Of a stretch of 64,000 nt of DNA, positions 8,640-17,321 are shown piece after piece (within the stretch, counting starts at the first letter, position 1; each line of letters begins with the position of its first letter). Origin of the DNA: Lewinella sp. LCG006 (GTDB lineage Bacteria; Bacteroidota; Bacteroidia; Chitinophagales; Saprospiraceae). Made by a program: the position numbers and the translations under genes. Below the pieces are notes generated by a model. It ran no database searches. It was not told where the DNA came from and saw nothing but the letters and a program-made list of their open reading frames with translations. The DNA lies in assembly GCF_040784935.1 (NCBI RefSeq), contig NZ_CP160680.1:5747802-5811801 (forward strand), written 5' to 3'.

Positions 8640-9644
8640 CTACTTCATCGTCACCACCAATCCTTCCATCTGGTGATATTGGCGGAGTTCGGCGAGGTAG
8701 TTGTGGGCGTCAGTGGCAGAGTTAAAGGGAGCAACAATTACGCGGTTGATGATACCACCATCGGGACGTTGTTGCTGCATCACAAAAATGCTATTGAATC
8801 CTTTGGCTTGAAGGGCCATCACGTGGCGCTCCGCATTGGTAAACTCACCGTAAGAAGCCAATTGCACGGCGTAGGGGCTGATGGCGGTGGTAAGGATTTC
8901 TACCTGACCATTGCTGACCACGGGGCTTGTGCCTGATTTGGTAACCAGCGCTGGCCGATTATCGTGTTGATTGGTAGGATTTATGGGGTTGCCCATTCCA
9001 TCATAACCAGAAGGTGTCGCTTGTACAGGAATGGTCCTGATGATTTGGTCGTGACCAAAGGTATTGGTTTGACGGTAAGTCCTGGTATAGGTACTTTCTA
9101 CTCCTTTGGCCGTCTGGAAATCTTGGGGCTTTTCAACCGGTGGGGAATAATAGTATTCCGTTGCTGGCGTTCTGGCTGCAAGCTGGTTGGCGGCCGCCGG
9201 AGCTTGGTAGTTGGCAGGGGTAGGAGGGTTGTTGTTGCTAAAGCCCATTACCGTCAGGTTGACTTTGGTGCGCCCAACCCTGATCATGTCAATTTGCTGG
9301 GCAGCAGCACGGCTCAGGTCTATGATACAATCATCACAGTAAGCTCCACGATCATTGATCCTTACCGTGGTCGACAAGCCATTGTCCAGGCGGGTAACTT
9401 TGACGATGGTACCCAAGGGGAGTTTGGGATGGCCCGCCGTCATCAGGTTGTGGCGATAGATTTCACCTAGTGCCGTAGCGTTGCCTTCGAGGTAATCAGC
9501 GTAAAACAAGGCGTAACCTGTTTCGTCGATCAGCGGATCGTTGTTAGCAGGAGCCTGCTCTTCCTGAGGCGTGTTCCACCGAAAGGTTTGTGCTGAAATG
9601 GTGAGTCCTGTCAGGACTAGGGTTAAGAGGAGAATTGTGCGCAT
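8640..9644 (-). CDS. rlpA: RlpA-family septal-ring lytic transglycosylase-like protein with SPOR domain
   Basis: 334 residues with a signal peptide (cut after TISA), a double-psi beta-barrel at about residues 40-135 and a C-terminal SPOR domain at about 255-334. The barrel carries the RlpA hallmarks GEIYRHNLMTAGHPKLPLGT and RINDRGAYCDDCIIDLS, including the conserved Asp of NDRG. RlpA proteins act on denuded peptidoglycan at the division septum, and SPOR domains bind such glycan. The linker (about 150-250) is rich in Pro, Ala, Asn and Gln. Same direction as the CotH gene ending upstream, 34 bases away. Confidence 0.92.
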   Translation of the reverse strand: MRTILLLTLVLTGLTISAQTFRWNTPQEEQAPANNDPLIDETGYALFYADYLEGNATALGEIYRHNLMTAGHPKLPLGTIVKVTRLDNGLSTTVRINDRGAYCDDCIIDLSRAAAQQIDMIRVGRTKVNLTVMGFSNNNPPTPANYQAPAAANQLAARTPATEYYYSPPVEKPQDFQTAKGVESTYTRTYRQTNTFGHDQIIRTIPVQATPSGYDGMGNPINPTNQHDNRPALVTKSGTSPVVSNGQVEILTTAISPYAVQLASYGEFTNAERHVMALQAKGFNSIFVMQQQRPDGGIINRVIVAPFNSATDAHNYLAELRQYHQMEGLVVTMK

Positions 9645-9677
9645 GGAATTAAATGTTTTGGTTCAGTAGCTTTTTCA

Positions 9678-12677
9678 TTACTCTGTATAAAGCTTTTCGT
9701 CGATCTGCAAACGACTACCTGGTCCTATTTGGTATAGCCGTGTTACGTTTTCAACTTTCAGTTGCTCCGCAAGCAAATACGCAGGGCCAAATTCCGGTTT
9801 CTTCTGAAAAACAACCAATCCTTGCAAACAGTTGCGTAACTGACTGTTGCGGAGATAAAGCGTCGACTGGTCCTTACTTGCCAGACCAATATTGCAATCA
9901 GCAATCAGGGCATTGATGACGGTAATGTCACTGGCTTCCCCGGCGCTGAGCCCTTTATCACCACATTCCTGCATTTCGACATCCTCTAAGGTAATAATAC
10001 TCCCCGAAAAATCCACACCATCATTGGTGGTTTGTCGGAAAACACTTTCCTTGATCGTGCCTTTGCAGAAGTCCGTGTCGAGGCCATCGGAACTGGTGTT
10101 TTGAATAAGGCAATGGGTCATTTCAAAGCTTGATCTTACAATATTAAGGGCATCTTCACTTTGGTTGTCCAGAAACTTGCACCCTACTATTTCGACGGCT
10201 GATTCGTAAAAAGTAACAGCTCCTGTCAACTGCCAGTTGCCTTTTCTAAGGTTACGTAAATTGCGAAAGACAACTCCCCGCAACATAGAACCCACGGGAG
10301 ACTGCAAGACCTGCAGTCCCTGCCCTGTACCATCTTCTGATTGGATAAAAATGGGCGTTTCCTCTTCGCCAAGGGCACGTACGGGGCCATAGCTGATGAT
10401 CGCTGCCGCATTTTCCAGATAAATATTGGCCCCAGCTGTTATTTGCAGCGTGTACCCTTTAGGGACAATGAGGTCTTTTCGCAGGCGATGCTCACCCGCT
10501 GGGATAGTGATGGCTTGTTCCGCTTTCCCCCAGCGGAAGCGTGGGAAGTCTTGAGGCTTGCTTCCCTGGCGATAAGCTTGGGCGGAAATTTGTATCGTTT
10601 GTGGGGGTTCAAGTCGGTTAATAGGTGCAGCAATAAGACTGTCCCAGCCCGGCAATTGAAGGAAAATGTAATTGGCTTGTGCAGGTATTTTTACGGGCGT
10701 CATCGTAGGCGTCTCCTGAAAAGCGAGGGCTTGTTTGTCCCAAAAATCAAGGCTACGGAAGGCCAGTGGTTTACCCGTCGTTTGTAGTTTGCTAAACATA
10801 TTACGTACTGGGCCAGCGGGTAGCCAAATAGGTGAGTTAAAGCTACCTGTTTGGTAATCGGGGCCAAGGCCATAACCCTTCAGCACCACCGGCAAGGTAT
10901 GGGTATTCTCGACAAGAATTTCTCCCTGCGTAGTTTGGTAGCTGCGCAGCACGTTTTCCCGAAAGGGAAGCAAATGTGAACGCACAAAAGCAACTTCTTC
11001 CGCAAAGGTTTTTACTTCGGGTTGGTAGTTTGGGAATTCCATTTGTAGCCACTGCAAGCGCGCCGTCCAGGCTGCTTCGTGTTTTTGGAAAAAATCCTCC
11101 CATTGCTCCGGGCGCGAAAGTTTTTCCAAGACAGACAAATAGTTGGTGATAAAGGCCGAATCCTGGAGTAAAAAGGCGGGCAAGCTAGTGCTTTCGGGGG
11201 CTTCCCGGTGGAGTGTCCCCTCGGCCAGGAAGTGGTAGCGCCGGGAGGGAGCATCAGCAAAGCCATCGAAGCCAATAGGCTCTAACCTGCCGGTGATGGG
11301 GTTGTAATAAAACCGTTGGTTGTGCCAAACGATACCGTGATAGGCATTGAACAGATCGCAACCCGCATAATAACGCGCCAGCAAAGGGAGGTCAAAGAGA
11401 TCCTCAGCGCTTTTATCGCCTTGGCGGTATTGTTCGAGCAAGGAGAGGGCTTCCCGCAGAAGGCGGGCCTGGGTAGTATCGGCCAGTAATTCTTCTTGGT
11501 TAAACGCTACGAGTGGGACATTGGCTGGATTTTCTGCACTGTAGCTACTACTGGATCGCACGAAACCGTGGTGCTCAAATTGCCGGGCAACGCCTGCCCA
11601 GAAGCCATCTTCCTGAAACTTGACGATAGGCCCTTCACGACGTCGCTGTGATTCTACCAACTGTTTTTCAAAGTGCTCTTCGTAGGCGTAAATGCCACGG
11701 GACTCCCCGTTGATGATGACTTCTATCAAATCGTATCTCGGAGTGAGAACGCCCAGATCTTGCCAGTATTGGTGCAACAACCACTCGTGCAGGTAATAAC
11801 GCGCAGCGGGTGTATGGAGGCTAAAGGTGCGTAAACCTCGCCAGGCTTGTTGCCCTTTAAGTTTGATGCGAAAGGACCATTTATCTCCGCGCAAATGATC
11901 CAGCCAGTCGCCTTTGAGCCGGATTTTGATGTCGCGGGTGGTGTCACTTTCGGTCATCGTAGCACTCACCCAATCGTCTTCGCTGGTTTGCAATAGACCC
12001 TTGCGTAATGCTTCGTTTCTTTTTTCACGGAGTTGCTCCAAGGCCTTTTTATCCAGCTGTATATGGAGTTGGGTGGGTTGAAAGGCCTGCGCGTCCCATT
12101 GGGTGATTTTTTCAATACGCAAATCATCGAAATAGACTTGCTCGGTACCATTGGTATAAACGTAAATATTTATCGACGAGGGGGCTTGTTGAAAAGGAAT
12201 ATGGAAGCGGAGCAGGTGCTGTTGCCAACCTTTTTGATCGCTGGTTTTGACTTCGGCAGTTTCCTGGTAAAAACCTGCGGGTTCTTGCCCCTGGATGGCC
12301 AGTTTTCCGCTTTTCTGCAGATTGCCATAGCTCCAGACGCTTACTTCGTAAACTTCACCCGGTGAAACGGTTGGCAAGTTGATGGTAAATCCATAGTGTG
12401 TTTGGCCATCGGCGGGCAGGGCGATGCTGTGCCGACCCGTACGTACTTGCTGGCGACTACGGTATTCGACGCCCGAGAATTTGTAACTTTCGTAGATAAA
12501 GTGATCTCCTTGCTGTTTTTCGGCACCACAAATAAGGAGGGGCACTGTGTTTGTTGAAGAGGACGCAGGTTTCCATAGGAAAACGCACAAAAAGCCACCC
12601 AGGAGCAGTAAGCCTAGCGCCAATATGCCCCGCTCACGTGCCAGGGGCGAAGGTCCTTTTGCCGGGGTAAGCCGCAT
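9678..12677 (-). CDS. CotH-kinase-like protein with C-terminal parallel beta-helix
   Basis: A 999-residue membrane-anchored protein. One hydrophobic helix lies near residues 17-37, then a carbohydrate-binding-like beta-sandwich (about 45-190), a CotH kinase-like domain (about 200-530: DIKIRLKGDW, FSLHTP, NGESRGIYAYEEHFEKQL, GRLEPIGFDGFAD) and right-handed beta-helix repeats (about 740-960: SSDGLDTDFCKGTIKESVF, NDGVDFSG, DKGLSAGEASDITVINA). CotH proteins are atypical kinases; substrate here unknown. Its ATG overlaps the stop of the DUF4956 gene by one base (TGATG), so the two are translationally coupled. A VTC polyphosphate polymerase gene, often found with this pair, is absent. Confidence 0.8.
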   Translation of the reverse strand: MRLTPAKGPSPLARERGILALGLLLLGGFLCVFLWKPASSSTNTVPLLICGAEKQQGDHFIYESYKFSGVEYRSRQQVRTGRHSIALPADGQTHYGFTINLPTVSPGEVYEVSVWSYGNLQKSGKLAIQGQEPAGFYQETAEVKTSDQKGWQQHLLRFHIPFQQAPSSINIYVYTNGTEQVYFDDLRIEKITQWDAQAFQPTQLHIQLDKKALEQLREKRNEALRKGLLQTSEDDWVSATMTESDTTRDIKIRLKGDWLDHLRGDKWSFRIKLKGQQAWRGLRTFSLHTPAARYYLHEWLLHQYWQDLGVLTPRYDLIEVIINGESRGIYAYEEHFEKQLVESQRRREGPIVKFQEDGFWAGVARQFEHHGFVRSSSSYSAENPANVPLVAFNQEELLADTTQARLLREALSLLEQYRQGDKSAEDLFDLPLLARYYAGCDLFNAYHGIVWHNQRFYYNPITGRLEPIGFDGFADAPSRRYHFLAEGTLHREAPESTSLPAFLLQDSAFITNYLSVLEKLSRPEQWEDFFQKHEAAWTARLQWLQMEFPNYQPEVKTFAEEVAFVRSHLLPFRENVLRSYQTTQGEILVENTHTLPVVLKGYGLGPDYQTGSFNSPIWLPAGPVRNMFSKLQTTGKPLAFRSLDFWDKQALAFQETPTMTPVKIPAQANYIFLQLPGWDSLIAAPINRLEPPQTIQISAQAYRQGSKPQDFPRFRWGKAEQAITIPAGEHRLRKDLIVPKGYTLQITAGANIYLENAAAIISYGPVRALGEEETPIFIQSEDGTGQGLQVLQSPVGSMLRGVVFRNLRNLRKGNWQLTGAVTFYESAVEIVGCKFLDNQSEDALNIVRSSFEMTHCLIQNTSSDGLDTDFCKGTIKESVFRQTTNDGVDFSGSIITLEDVEMQECGDKGLSAGEASDITVINALIADCNIGLASKDQSTLYLRNSQLRNCLQGLVVFQKKPEFGPAYLLAEQLKVENVTRLYQIGPGSRLQIDEKLYTE

Positions 12678-13363
12678 CAGACGATGAGTTCTGGTTGTTC
12701 AAGCAGCGAAAGGCGGGTATGCTCTGATAAACTGCGGATTTCCTTTTGCAATGCGTTGAGTTGTTCTGGAGTATCTGCCCGGGCGATGTAGGACAAATCC
12801 AAGCCCTTTTCCAGGGTGTCAAGGCGCTTAAGTTCTACGTAAGGAAGATGTGCGAGTAAGACCGCAGATACTTTTTCGAGATCATCAAGGTCTGTACTGA
12901 TATTGATGAACAATCGCCCGGTATTTCCAACTGCTTCGCCGTTGATACGCTTGCTTATCCAAAGGACTGCCAGAATGACGACGATTGAAATACCCGCTAA
13001 TATGGGCTGGTTGGCACCACAAGCGAGTCCAATACCAATGGTCATAAAAAGATAAACAAGCTCTTCGGGGTCCTTTATAGCTGCTCGAAACCGGACAATG
13101 GAAAGCGCCCCCACCAATCCCAAAGAAAGGGCAATGGAAGATTTTACGATCATAATGATCAGCAGTGTACCCAATGCCAAGGGAAGGAAGTTGTTGGCAA
13201 AACGCCTCCTGTTGGAAATAGCATTCCCAAAATGAATGTAAAACAGCCGCAATATTCCCGCCAGAATACTGGCAACCAGGATATTGAGAAGGAATTCACT
13301 GAGAGGAACATTGTTACTGAATTCCTGGATGTAACGTTCCTGAAGCTCTTGTAAAAATTGCAT
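12677..13363 (-). CDS. DUF4956 family membrane protein
   Basis: 228 residues with four hydrophobic segments in the first two thirds and a soluble C-terminal alpha/beta tail of about 80 residues. The core LGLVGALSIVRFRAAIKDPE is the strongly conserved DUF4956 signature. The reading frame is open up to a TTG at 13390, but a -7 box (TACTTTTG) overlaps that extension, so the ATG at 13363 is the likely start. Function is unknown; the family is commonly linked to CotH and VTC polyphosphate polymerases, and here it is coupled to the CotH gene by a TGATG overlap. Confidence 0.85.
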   Translation of the reverse strand: MQFLQELQERYIQEFSNNVPLSEFLLNILVASILAGILRLFYIHFGNAISNRRRFANNFLPLALGTLLIIMIVKSSIALSLGLVGALSIVRFRAAIKDPEELVYLFMTIGIGLACGANQPILAGISIVVILAVLWISKRINGEAVGNTGRLFINISTDLDDLEKVSAVLLAHLPYVELKRLDTLEKGLDLSYIARADTPEQLNALQKEIRSLSEHTRLSLLEQPELIV

Positions 13364-13379
13364 GTGGAAATCTTTGCTG

Positions 13380-13387
13380 CAAAAGTA
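13380..13387 (-). promoter_or_regulatory. -7 box (TACTTTTG) of the DUF4956-CotH operon
   Basis: TACTTTTG on the minus strand fits TAnnTTTG and lies 16 bases before the ATG at 13363. It excludes the longer TTG-initiated reading of the DUF4956 protein. Confidence 0.5.
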
Positions 13388-13465
13388 CAACCTTCCCTGA
13401 CAATTTTATGGTCATGCTAAAGTGAAATTGGTAAGCCATGGGTTTATCAGGTGATGAAAAATCAC

Positions 13466-13473
13466 TAGCTTTG
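13466..13473 (+). promoter_or_regulatory. -7 box (TAGCTTTG) four bases before an ATG
   Basis: TAGCTTTG fits TAnnTTTG and is followed by AATC and then the ATG at 13478. A transcript from here would begin at or beside the start codon. Confidence 0.45.
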
Positions 13474-13477
13474 AATC

Positions 13478-14155
13478 ATGCGAAGTATAGATGTTATCCG
13501 ACTGGCTTTAATTGGAGGAGTCGTTTTGTTGTCGCTCCTCTTTCTGATCCGGGTATTACCCGTCATACGTTTTCTTTTAATCATCGTCTTAGTGCTGCTA
13601 CTGGCGATGGTTTTAGTATATTTCTTTACCAATACCTGGCAAGAAAAAAAAGAAAGAAAAGCCTACGAACGTACCACTGCTGGACAAATCAATGGAAAAA
13701 TTGCCGACTGTGAACGGCAGATGTCGCGCCTGGAAGAAGAGGCTGCCAAGATTGAAAAAAGCCTTCGTGAACTAAAGCAACAACTAAAAAATGCTGCCAA
13801 CGTAAATGCCGGGATGAAATCCCAAACGGAAGCCTTGATCCACGGCTTTGAGCAGGAACTACAATTGCGTAAGACCAAGATTTCTTTCTTTCAGCAATGC
13901 TTGAAAAAACTCCAAGCGCTCTTACAGCAACATGAACTACTGGCCGCTCTGGCAGTGAAAAAAACAGAATTGGACCAATACCGGGAAAAGCACTATGACG
14001 AGCTGGCAGAAATGGAAAACCTGCGCTGGGAAGTAGAACGCGAAGCCGTGTCTTTAGCAACCATTCAGGACCTTTCCACCCGCATGCAGCGCAGCGAACA
14101 GCTGGACGATGTGCTCCATTTACAAAAGGAACTGGAAAAAATGCTGTCATCTTGA
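13478..14155 (+). CDS. Two-helix membrane protein with long coiled coil
   Basis: 225 residues, not recognised as a named family. Residues 8-52 form one long or two short transmembrane helices; residues 55-225 are a charged, Leu-heptad coiled coil (RQMSRLEEEAAKIEKSLRE and onward) facing the cytoplasm if the basic EKKERK stretch is inside. Its TGA stop overlaps the TTG start of the metallophosphoesterase gene (TTGA), so the two are probably co-translated. It might be a scaffold for that protein, but nothing in the sequence proves a link. Confidence 0.65.
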   Translation: MRSIDVIRLALIGGVVLLSLLFLIRVLPVIRFLLIIVLVLLLAMVLVYFFTNTWQEKKERKAYERTTAGQINGKIADCERQMSRLEEEAAKIEKSLRELKQQLKNAANVNAGMKSQTEALIHGFEQELQLRKTKISFFQQCLKKLQALLQQHELLAALAVKKTELDQYREKHYDELAEMENLRWEVEREAVSLATIQDLSTRMQRSEQLDDVLHLQKELEKMLSS

Positions 14156-15147
14156 AAAATGCTCCATTGTTTATTGGTGGATTTTTTGTTTTGCTGCTAC
14201 TAGTGAATACGAGTTGCCAAGCTCCTTCTCCTGCTCCGGACCAGACGTCTCAACAATTTATTTTCCTAGGGCATCCCTACGATTGGCTGGTGGAAGATCG
14301 GATAGATCCGCGACTAGAATTGCTTGATTTTGATCAATACCAAGGCGTTTGGTTAGGGGGAGATGTTTGTGCGCGAACCAGCAAATCTCTAGCGACGTTG
14401 GCTTACCTTGACCGTCTTTTTGATCTCAAAAGCCCACACACCCAATGGGCTTGGGGTAACCACGATTTGCTGGAAGGTGACGCCAATTTGCTACTAGCTG
14501 CCACGGGGCGACCTTCTTATTACACGCACTGGCAGCATGGTCTGCAAACCATTGTTTTGAATACCAATCTTTTTTGGCATCACCCTTGGGGCCCAGCTCA
14601 GGAGGACTGTGAGGCTAAAGCAGCGCAATTCGATTGGCTCAAGTCTGTGCTGGATACGGTAGCGGCCGCCTCTCATTTGGTGCTCCTGCATCACCATGGT
14701 TTGTTTAATGAGCTTAAAGTCAATAAGGCTGGTGATACTTTGCTACTAGACAATGTCAGAGGAATGCCCGTACGACCAGATTGCCGGGCAGAAGGTAATT
14801 TTACTGCCGAAATTTACCCGCTACTCCAAGCGATTCGTGCGCGTGGAGTGGAGGTGGTTTCCATTAGTGGCGATGTCGGTATGGTTAGCAAGGGATACGC
14901 TATGACAACACCAGACGGCATCCATTTACTGGGTTCGGGTATCAATAATAGCTTAGACAAACAGTATCCACCTGACTACGTCAAAAATTTTCAACCCGAT
15001 TCCGTTTTGGTAATAAAATATGAAGCTCAAAAACCTGCATTGAGTTGGTCGTTTGTCCATTTGTCCACTTTGGTGAAATCAAGCTTGACGGATGTAGAAC
15101 TCAAAAAGCTTTCTCCCCGAATTCGTCAATTGCTGACGGATGACTGA
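14152..15147 (+). CDS. Metallophosphoesterase-like lipoprotein
   Basis: 331 residues. The start is a TTG overlapping the upstream TGA; no ATG lies close by, and this start gives a proper lipoprotein signal (VNTSC, Cys22). Calcineurin-type motifs appear in order: GGDVC (about 69), GNHD (about 102), LLHHHG (about 179) and SGDVGM (about 243). The usual first DxH motif is replaced by FLGHPYDW, where GHP holds a possible metal-binding His. Expected on the periplasmic side of a membrane. Substrate unknown. Forms a two-gene operon with the coiled-coil protein. Confidence 0.75.
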   Translation: MKNAPLFIGGFFVLLLLVNTSCQAPSPAPDQTSQQFIFLGHPYDWLVEDRIDPRLELLDFDQYQGVWLGGDVCARTSKSLATLAYLDRLFDLKSPHTQWAWGNHDLLEGDANLLLAATGRPSYYTHWQHGLQTIVLNTNLFWHHPWGPAQEDCEAKAAQFDWLKSVLDTVAAASHLVLLHHHGLFNELKVNKAGDTLLLDNVRGMPVRPDCRAEGNFTAEIYPLLQAIRARGVEVVSISGDVGMVSKGYAMTTPDGIHLLGSGINNSLDKQYPPDYVKNFQPDSVLVIKYEAQKPALSWSFVHLSTLVKSSLTDVELKKLSPRIRQLLTDD

Positions 15148-15262
15148 CAAAGATCAGTGTCTCTTCTGACTGACGTCATCACACTTCCTCTTGAATAGGT
15201 GGATATTACTGTAAATATTTACTTCTCGTTATTCACATAGCAGAGGTTCAAAATTTTACGCT

Positions 15263-15628
15263 ATGCTTATTCAATCTACCCGAACGGTTGGCGAATTACA
15301 GCAGGAATTTCATGCCGTTTTTCCCGGCCTCAAACTAGGCTTCTACCAAAAGGAGCACCAGGATCATCAAGGTTCACCCCGAAAAATGGAATACGCATCG
15401 GAGGTGCTACTGGCCAAAATTCAACCCAATTTAACGGTCGGAGAAATGCCATTGAATGCGGAACAATCAGTCGCAGACTTTGAGCAGCAAATGGAATCCC
15501 GCTTCGGCTTGCACGTACAAGTATTTCGGAAGTCCAATAATTTATGGCTACAGACGACCTCTACGGATGATTGGACTTTAGGCGTACAAAACCGTAAAGG
15601 TCTTCATTCTACGCAGGTCATTCAATAG
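15263..15628 (+). CDS. Conserved Bacteroidota protein of unknown function (121 aa)
   Basis: A small soluble protein with no signal peptide. The pattern TVGELQQEFHAVFPGLKLGFY, then TVGEMPLNA, VADFEQQMESRFGLHVQVFRKSNNLWLQTT and DDWTL is one I recognise as a conserved but uncharacterised Bacteroidota protein. Two similar halves (TVGELQQEFHAVFPGLKLGFYQK and SVADFEQQMESRFGLHVQVFRK) suggest a duplicated ubiquitin-like or ferredoxin-like unit. It lies 38 bases before a Usp gene, so a shared transcript with the stress genes is likely. Confidence 0.7.
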   Translation: MLIQSTRTVGELQQEFHAVFPGLKLGFYQKEHQDHQGSPRKMEYASEVLLAKIQPNLTVGEMPLNAEQSVADFEQQMESRFGLHVQVFRKSNNLWLQTTSTDDWTLGVQNRKGLHSTQVIQ

Positions 15629-15666
15629 GATATCAAGTGTAAACTTTTACTAAAAAAATCAAGATC

Positions 15667-16611
15667 ATGGAAGCAATAAAAGAAAAACTGGGTGGCTGGG
15701 AAACAGCAACTATTCCTGCTATGGAAGTAAAGCAAGTATTAATGGGTTTGGAGATGGGAGGTGCTGATGAAGCACTGCTTCAATACCTCGATTTTTTGTC
15801 GGGAATTATTCCTGTGAAAGCAGGCTTTTTCCTTCATGTTGTCCCTGGCTTTGATCTTCTGACGCCGCTGTTTCGCAAAGATGTAATGCCCCTGAGTGGG
15901 GTGAACATCCTCAAAGAAACCCTGGTAAACAGGATGGGAGGTGAAATCAGTAGACTACTAACCAATGGAAGGATCGGACAGGTGAAATACAAAGTAGATG
16001 AAGGAAGCCCGCTGGAAGAATTGCTCCATGAGGCCGAGGCCTTGAACCCCGATTTGGTTGTTATTGGCCAAAAACGTTTTGCGAATAGCCACGGTATCCT
16101 GGCCAAAAACCTTGCTCGTAAGGTGACTTCCAATGCCTTGGTCGTGCCTGAGCAATCACGTCGGAGCCTTAAGACAATACTGGTGCCGATTGACTTTTCT
16201 CCCTATTCGGCAAGAGCTTTACAGACCGCCGTTTCGATGAATAAACGGCTCGAAGTACCCGCACGGATTTTGGCACTTAATGTTTACGAAATGCCAAACA
16301 TTTCCGCCTACATGATGAGTAAAACGGAGACAGAATTCCGGGAAATGGTAGAAGAAGACCGTATGGCTGCTTTCGAAGCATTCATCGCTACTCACTTGTC
16401 GGAAGGTGACGAAAACATCGAGCAGCATCTGCTTGAAAAAGACCGTCCTGGCATCGCCCATTACCTGATGGATTACGCCAAGGAAAAAGAGGTTGATTTC
16501 ATTATCATGGGAGCACGTGGTCATTCCAATGTAGAATTACTCTTATTGGGTAGCGTTACGGAAAATGTGCTCGCTAGCAATAAACACATCCCGACTTTGG
16601 TGGTGAAGTAA
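15667..16611 (+). CDS. Universal stress protein, tandem UspA domains
   Basis: 314 residues made of two UspA domains (about 1-160 and 165-314). The second ends with the classical nucleotide-binding signature GARGHSNVELLLLGSVT (G-x2-G-x9-GS) and probably binds ATP; in the first the equivalent VIGQKRFANSHGILA is degenerate. Cytoplasmic. It follows the 121-aa conserved protein and precedes a CBS-domain gene, with a second Usp protein on the opposite strand 1.5 kb away. Confidence 0.92.
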   Translation: MEAIKEKLGGWETATIPAMEVKQVLMGLEMGGADEALLQYLDFLSGIIPVKAGFFLHVVPGFDLLTPLFRKDVMPLSGVNILKETLVNRMGGEISRLLTNGRIGQVKYKVDEGSPLEELLHEAEALNPDLVVIGQKRFANSHGILAKNLARKVTSNALVVPEQSRRSLKTILVPIDFSPYSARALQTAVSMNKRLEVPARILALNVYEMPNISAYMMSKTETEFREMVEEDRMAAFEAFIATHLSEGDENIEQHLLEKDRPGIAHYLMDYAKEKEVDFIIMGARGHSNVELLLLGSVTENVLASNKHIPTLVVK

Positions 16612-16670
16612 AATATCGACCACGAAAAGGTTTCACTTCGCAATCGATGACACAGAAATATGCTGGTTAT

Positions 16671-16710
16671 TGGGCGACGGTTCAGGTGGCAACACCAGGA
16701 TTGTCGCCCA
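16671..16710. other. Nested hairpin between the Usp and CBS genes
   Basis: TGGGCGAC at 16671-16678 pairs with GTCGCCCA at 16703-16710. Inside it GGTG/CACC pair around a GCAA tetraloop. No U-tract follows, so it is not a standard terminator; it may stabilise a 3' end or act as a structured leader of the CBS mRNA. Confidence 0.4.
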
Positions 16711-16801
16711 TCTGTGCGTAAAATCACCATTTACTATTGATTAATATTAGACCAGAGGGGTTTTTCAACGACTATTTTTATAGCAAACAAATATAAAGAT
16801 C

Positions 16802-17245
16802 ATGGATACTAACCGTCGTTTAGGAGATATTATGACCACCAAAGTCATTACCGTTCATCTGACTACTGCGATGGACGTAGTGAGTGATATCTTCGAAAAA
16901 CATAACATTCACCACATCCCTGTTGTCGAAAAAGATGGCAAGGTGGTAGGGATGATAAGTAAATCAGATTATTATCAGTTGCAGGACTCGTTTACCTTGT
17001 TCAAGCGAGCGGCAGCGGATAGAATCAACCGGGCGGTCTTTCGTTCTTTGCTCGCAGGTGAAGTGATGAGCAAACAAATAGCAGTGCTAAATCCCGATGA
17101 TACGGTACTAATGGCCGCAGGCTACTTTCGGGAAAACCTATTTCATGCACTACCAATCGTAGATGAGGATCGCCATATTGTAGGAATCGTTACGACTTAT
17201 GATCTGCTCAATTATGCTTTCCAGGACGCAGCAATTGCTCATTAA
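16802..17245 (+). CDS. CBS-domain pair protein
   Basis: 147 residues that are essentially two CBS domains (about 8-65 and 83-143): MTTKVITVHLTTAMDVVSD with HHIPVVEKDGKVVGMIS, and MSKQIAVLNPDDTVLMAAG with HALPIVDEDRHIVGIVT. Stand-alone CBS pairs bind adenine nucleotides and regulate a partner; the partner is unknown. The gene lies in the Usp cluster and ends at a strong terminator shared with a convergent gene. Confidence 0.92.
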   Translation: MDTNRRLGDIMTTKVITVHLTTAMDVVSDIFEKHNIHHIPVVEKDGKVVGMISKSDYYQLQDSFTLFKRAAADRINRAVFRSLLAGEVMSKQIAVLNPDDTVLMAAGYFRENLFHALPIVDEDRHIVGIVTTYDLLNYAFQDAAIAH

Positions 17246-17267
17246 TTTATGCAAGTTAGACAAGAGA

Positions 17268-17303
17268 AAAGCGCATTGTGGCATCTTAACCACAATGCGC
17301 TTT
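17268..17303. terminator. Bidirectional intrinsic terminator
   Basis: A perfect 14-bp stem, AAAGCGCATTGTGG and CCACAATGCGCTTT, around an eight-base loop. It lies between the CBS gene and the convergent gene at 17322. The arms end in AAA/TTT, giving a short U-tract in both directions. Confidence 0.8.
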
Positions 17304-17321
17304 AAGGTACAGCTCGTGTTA

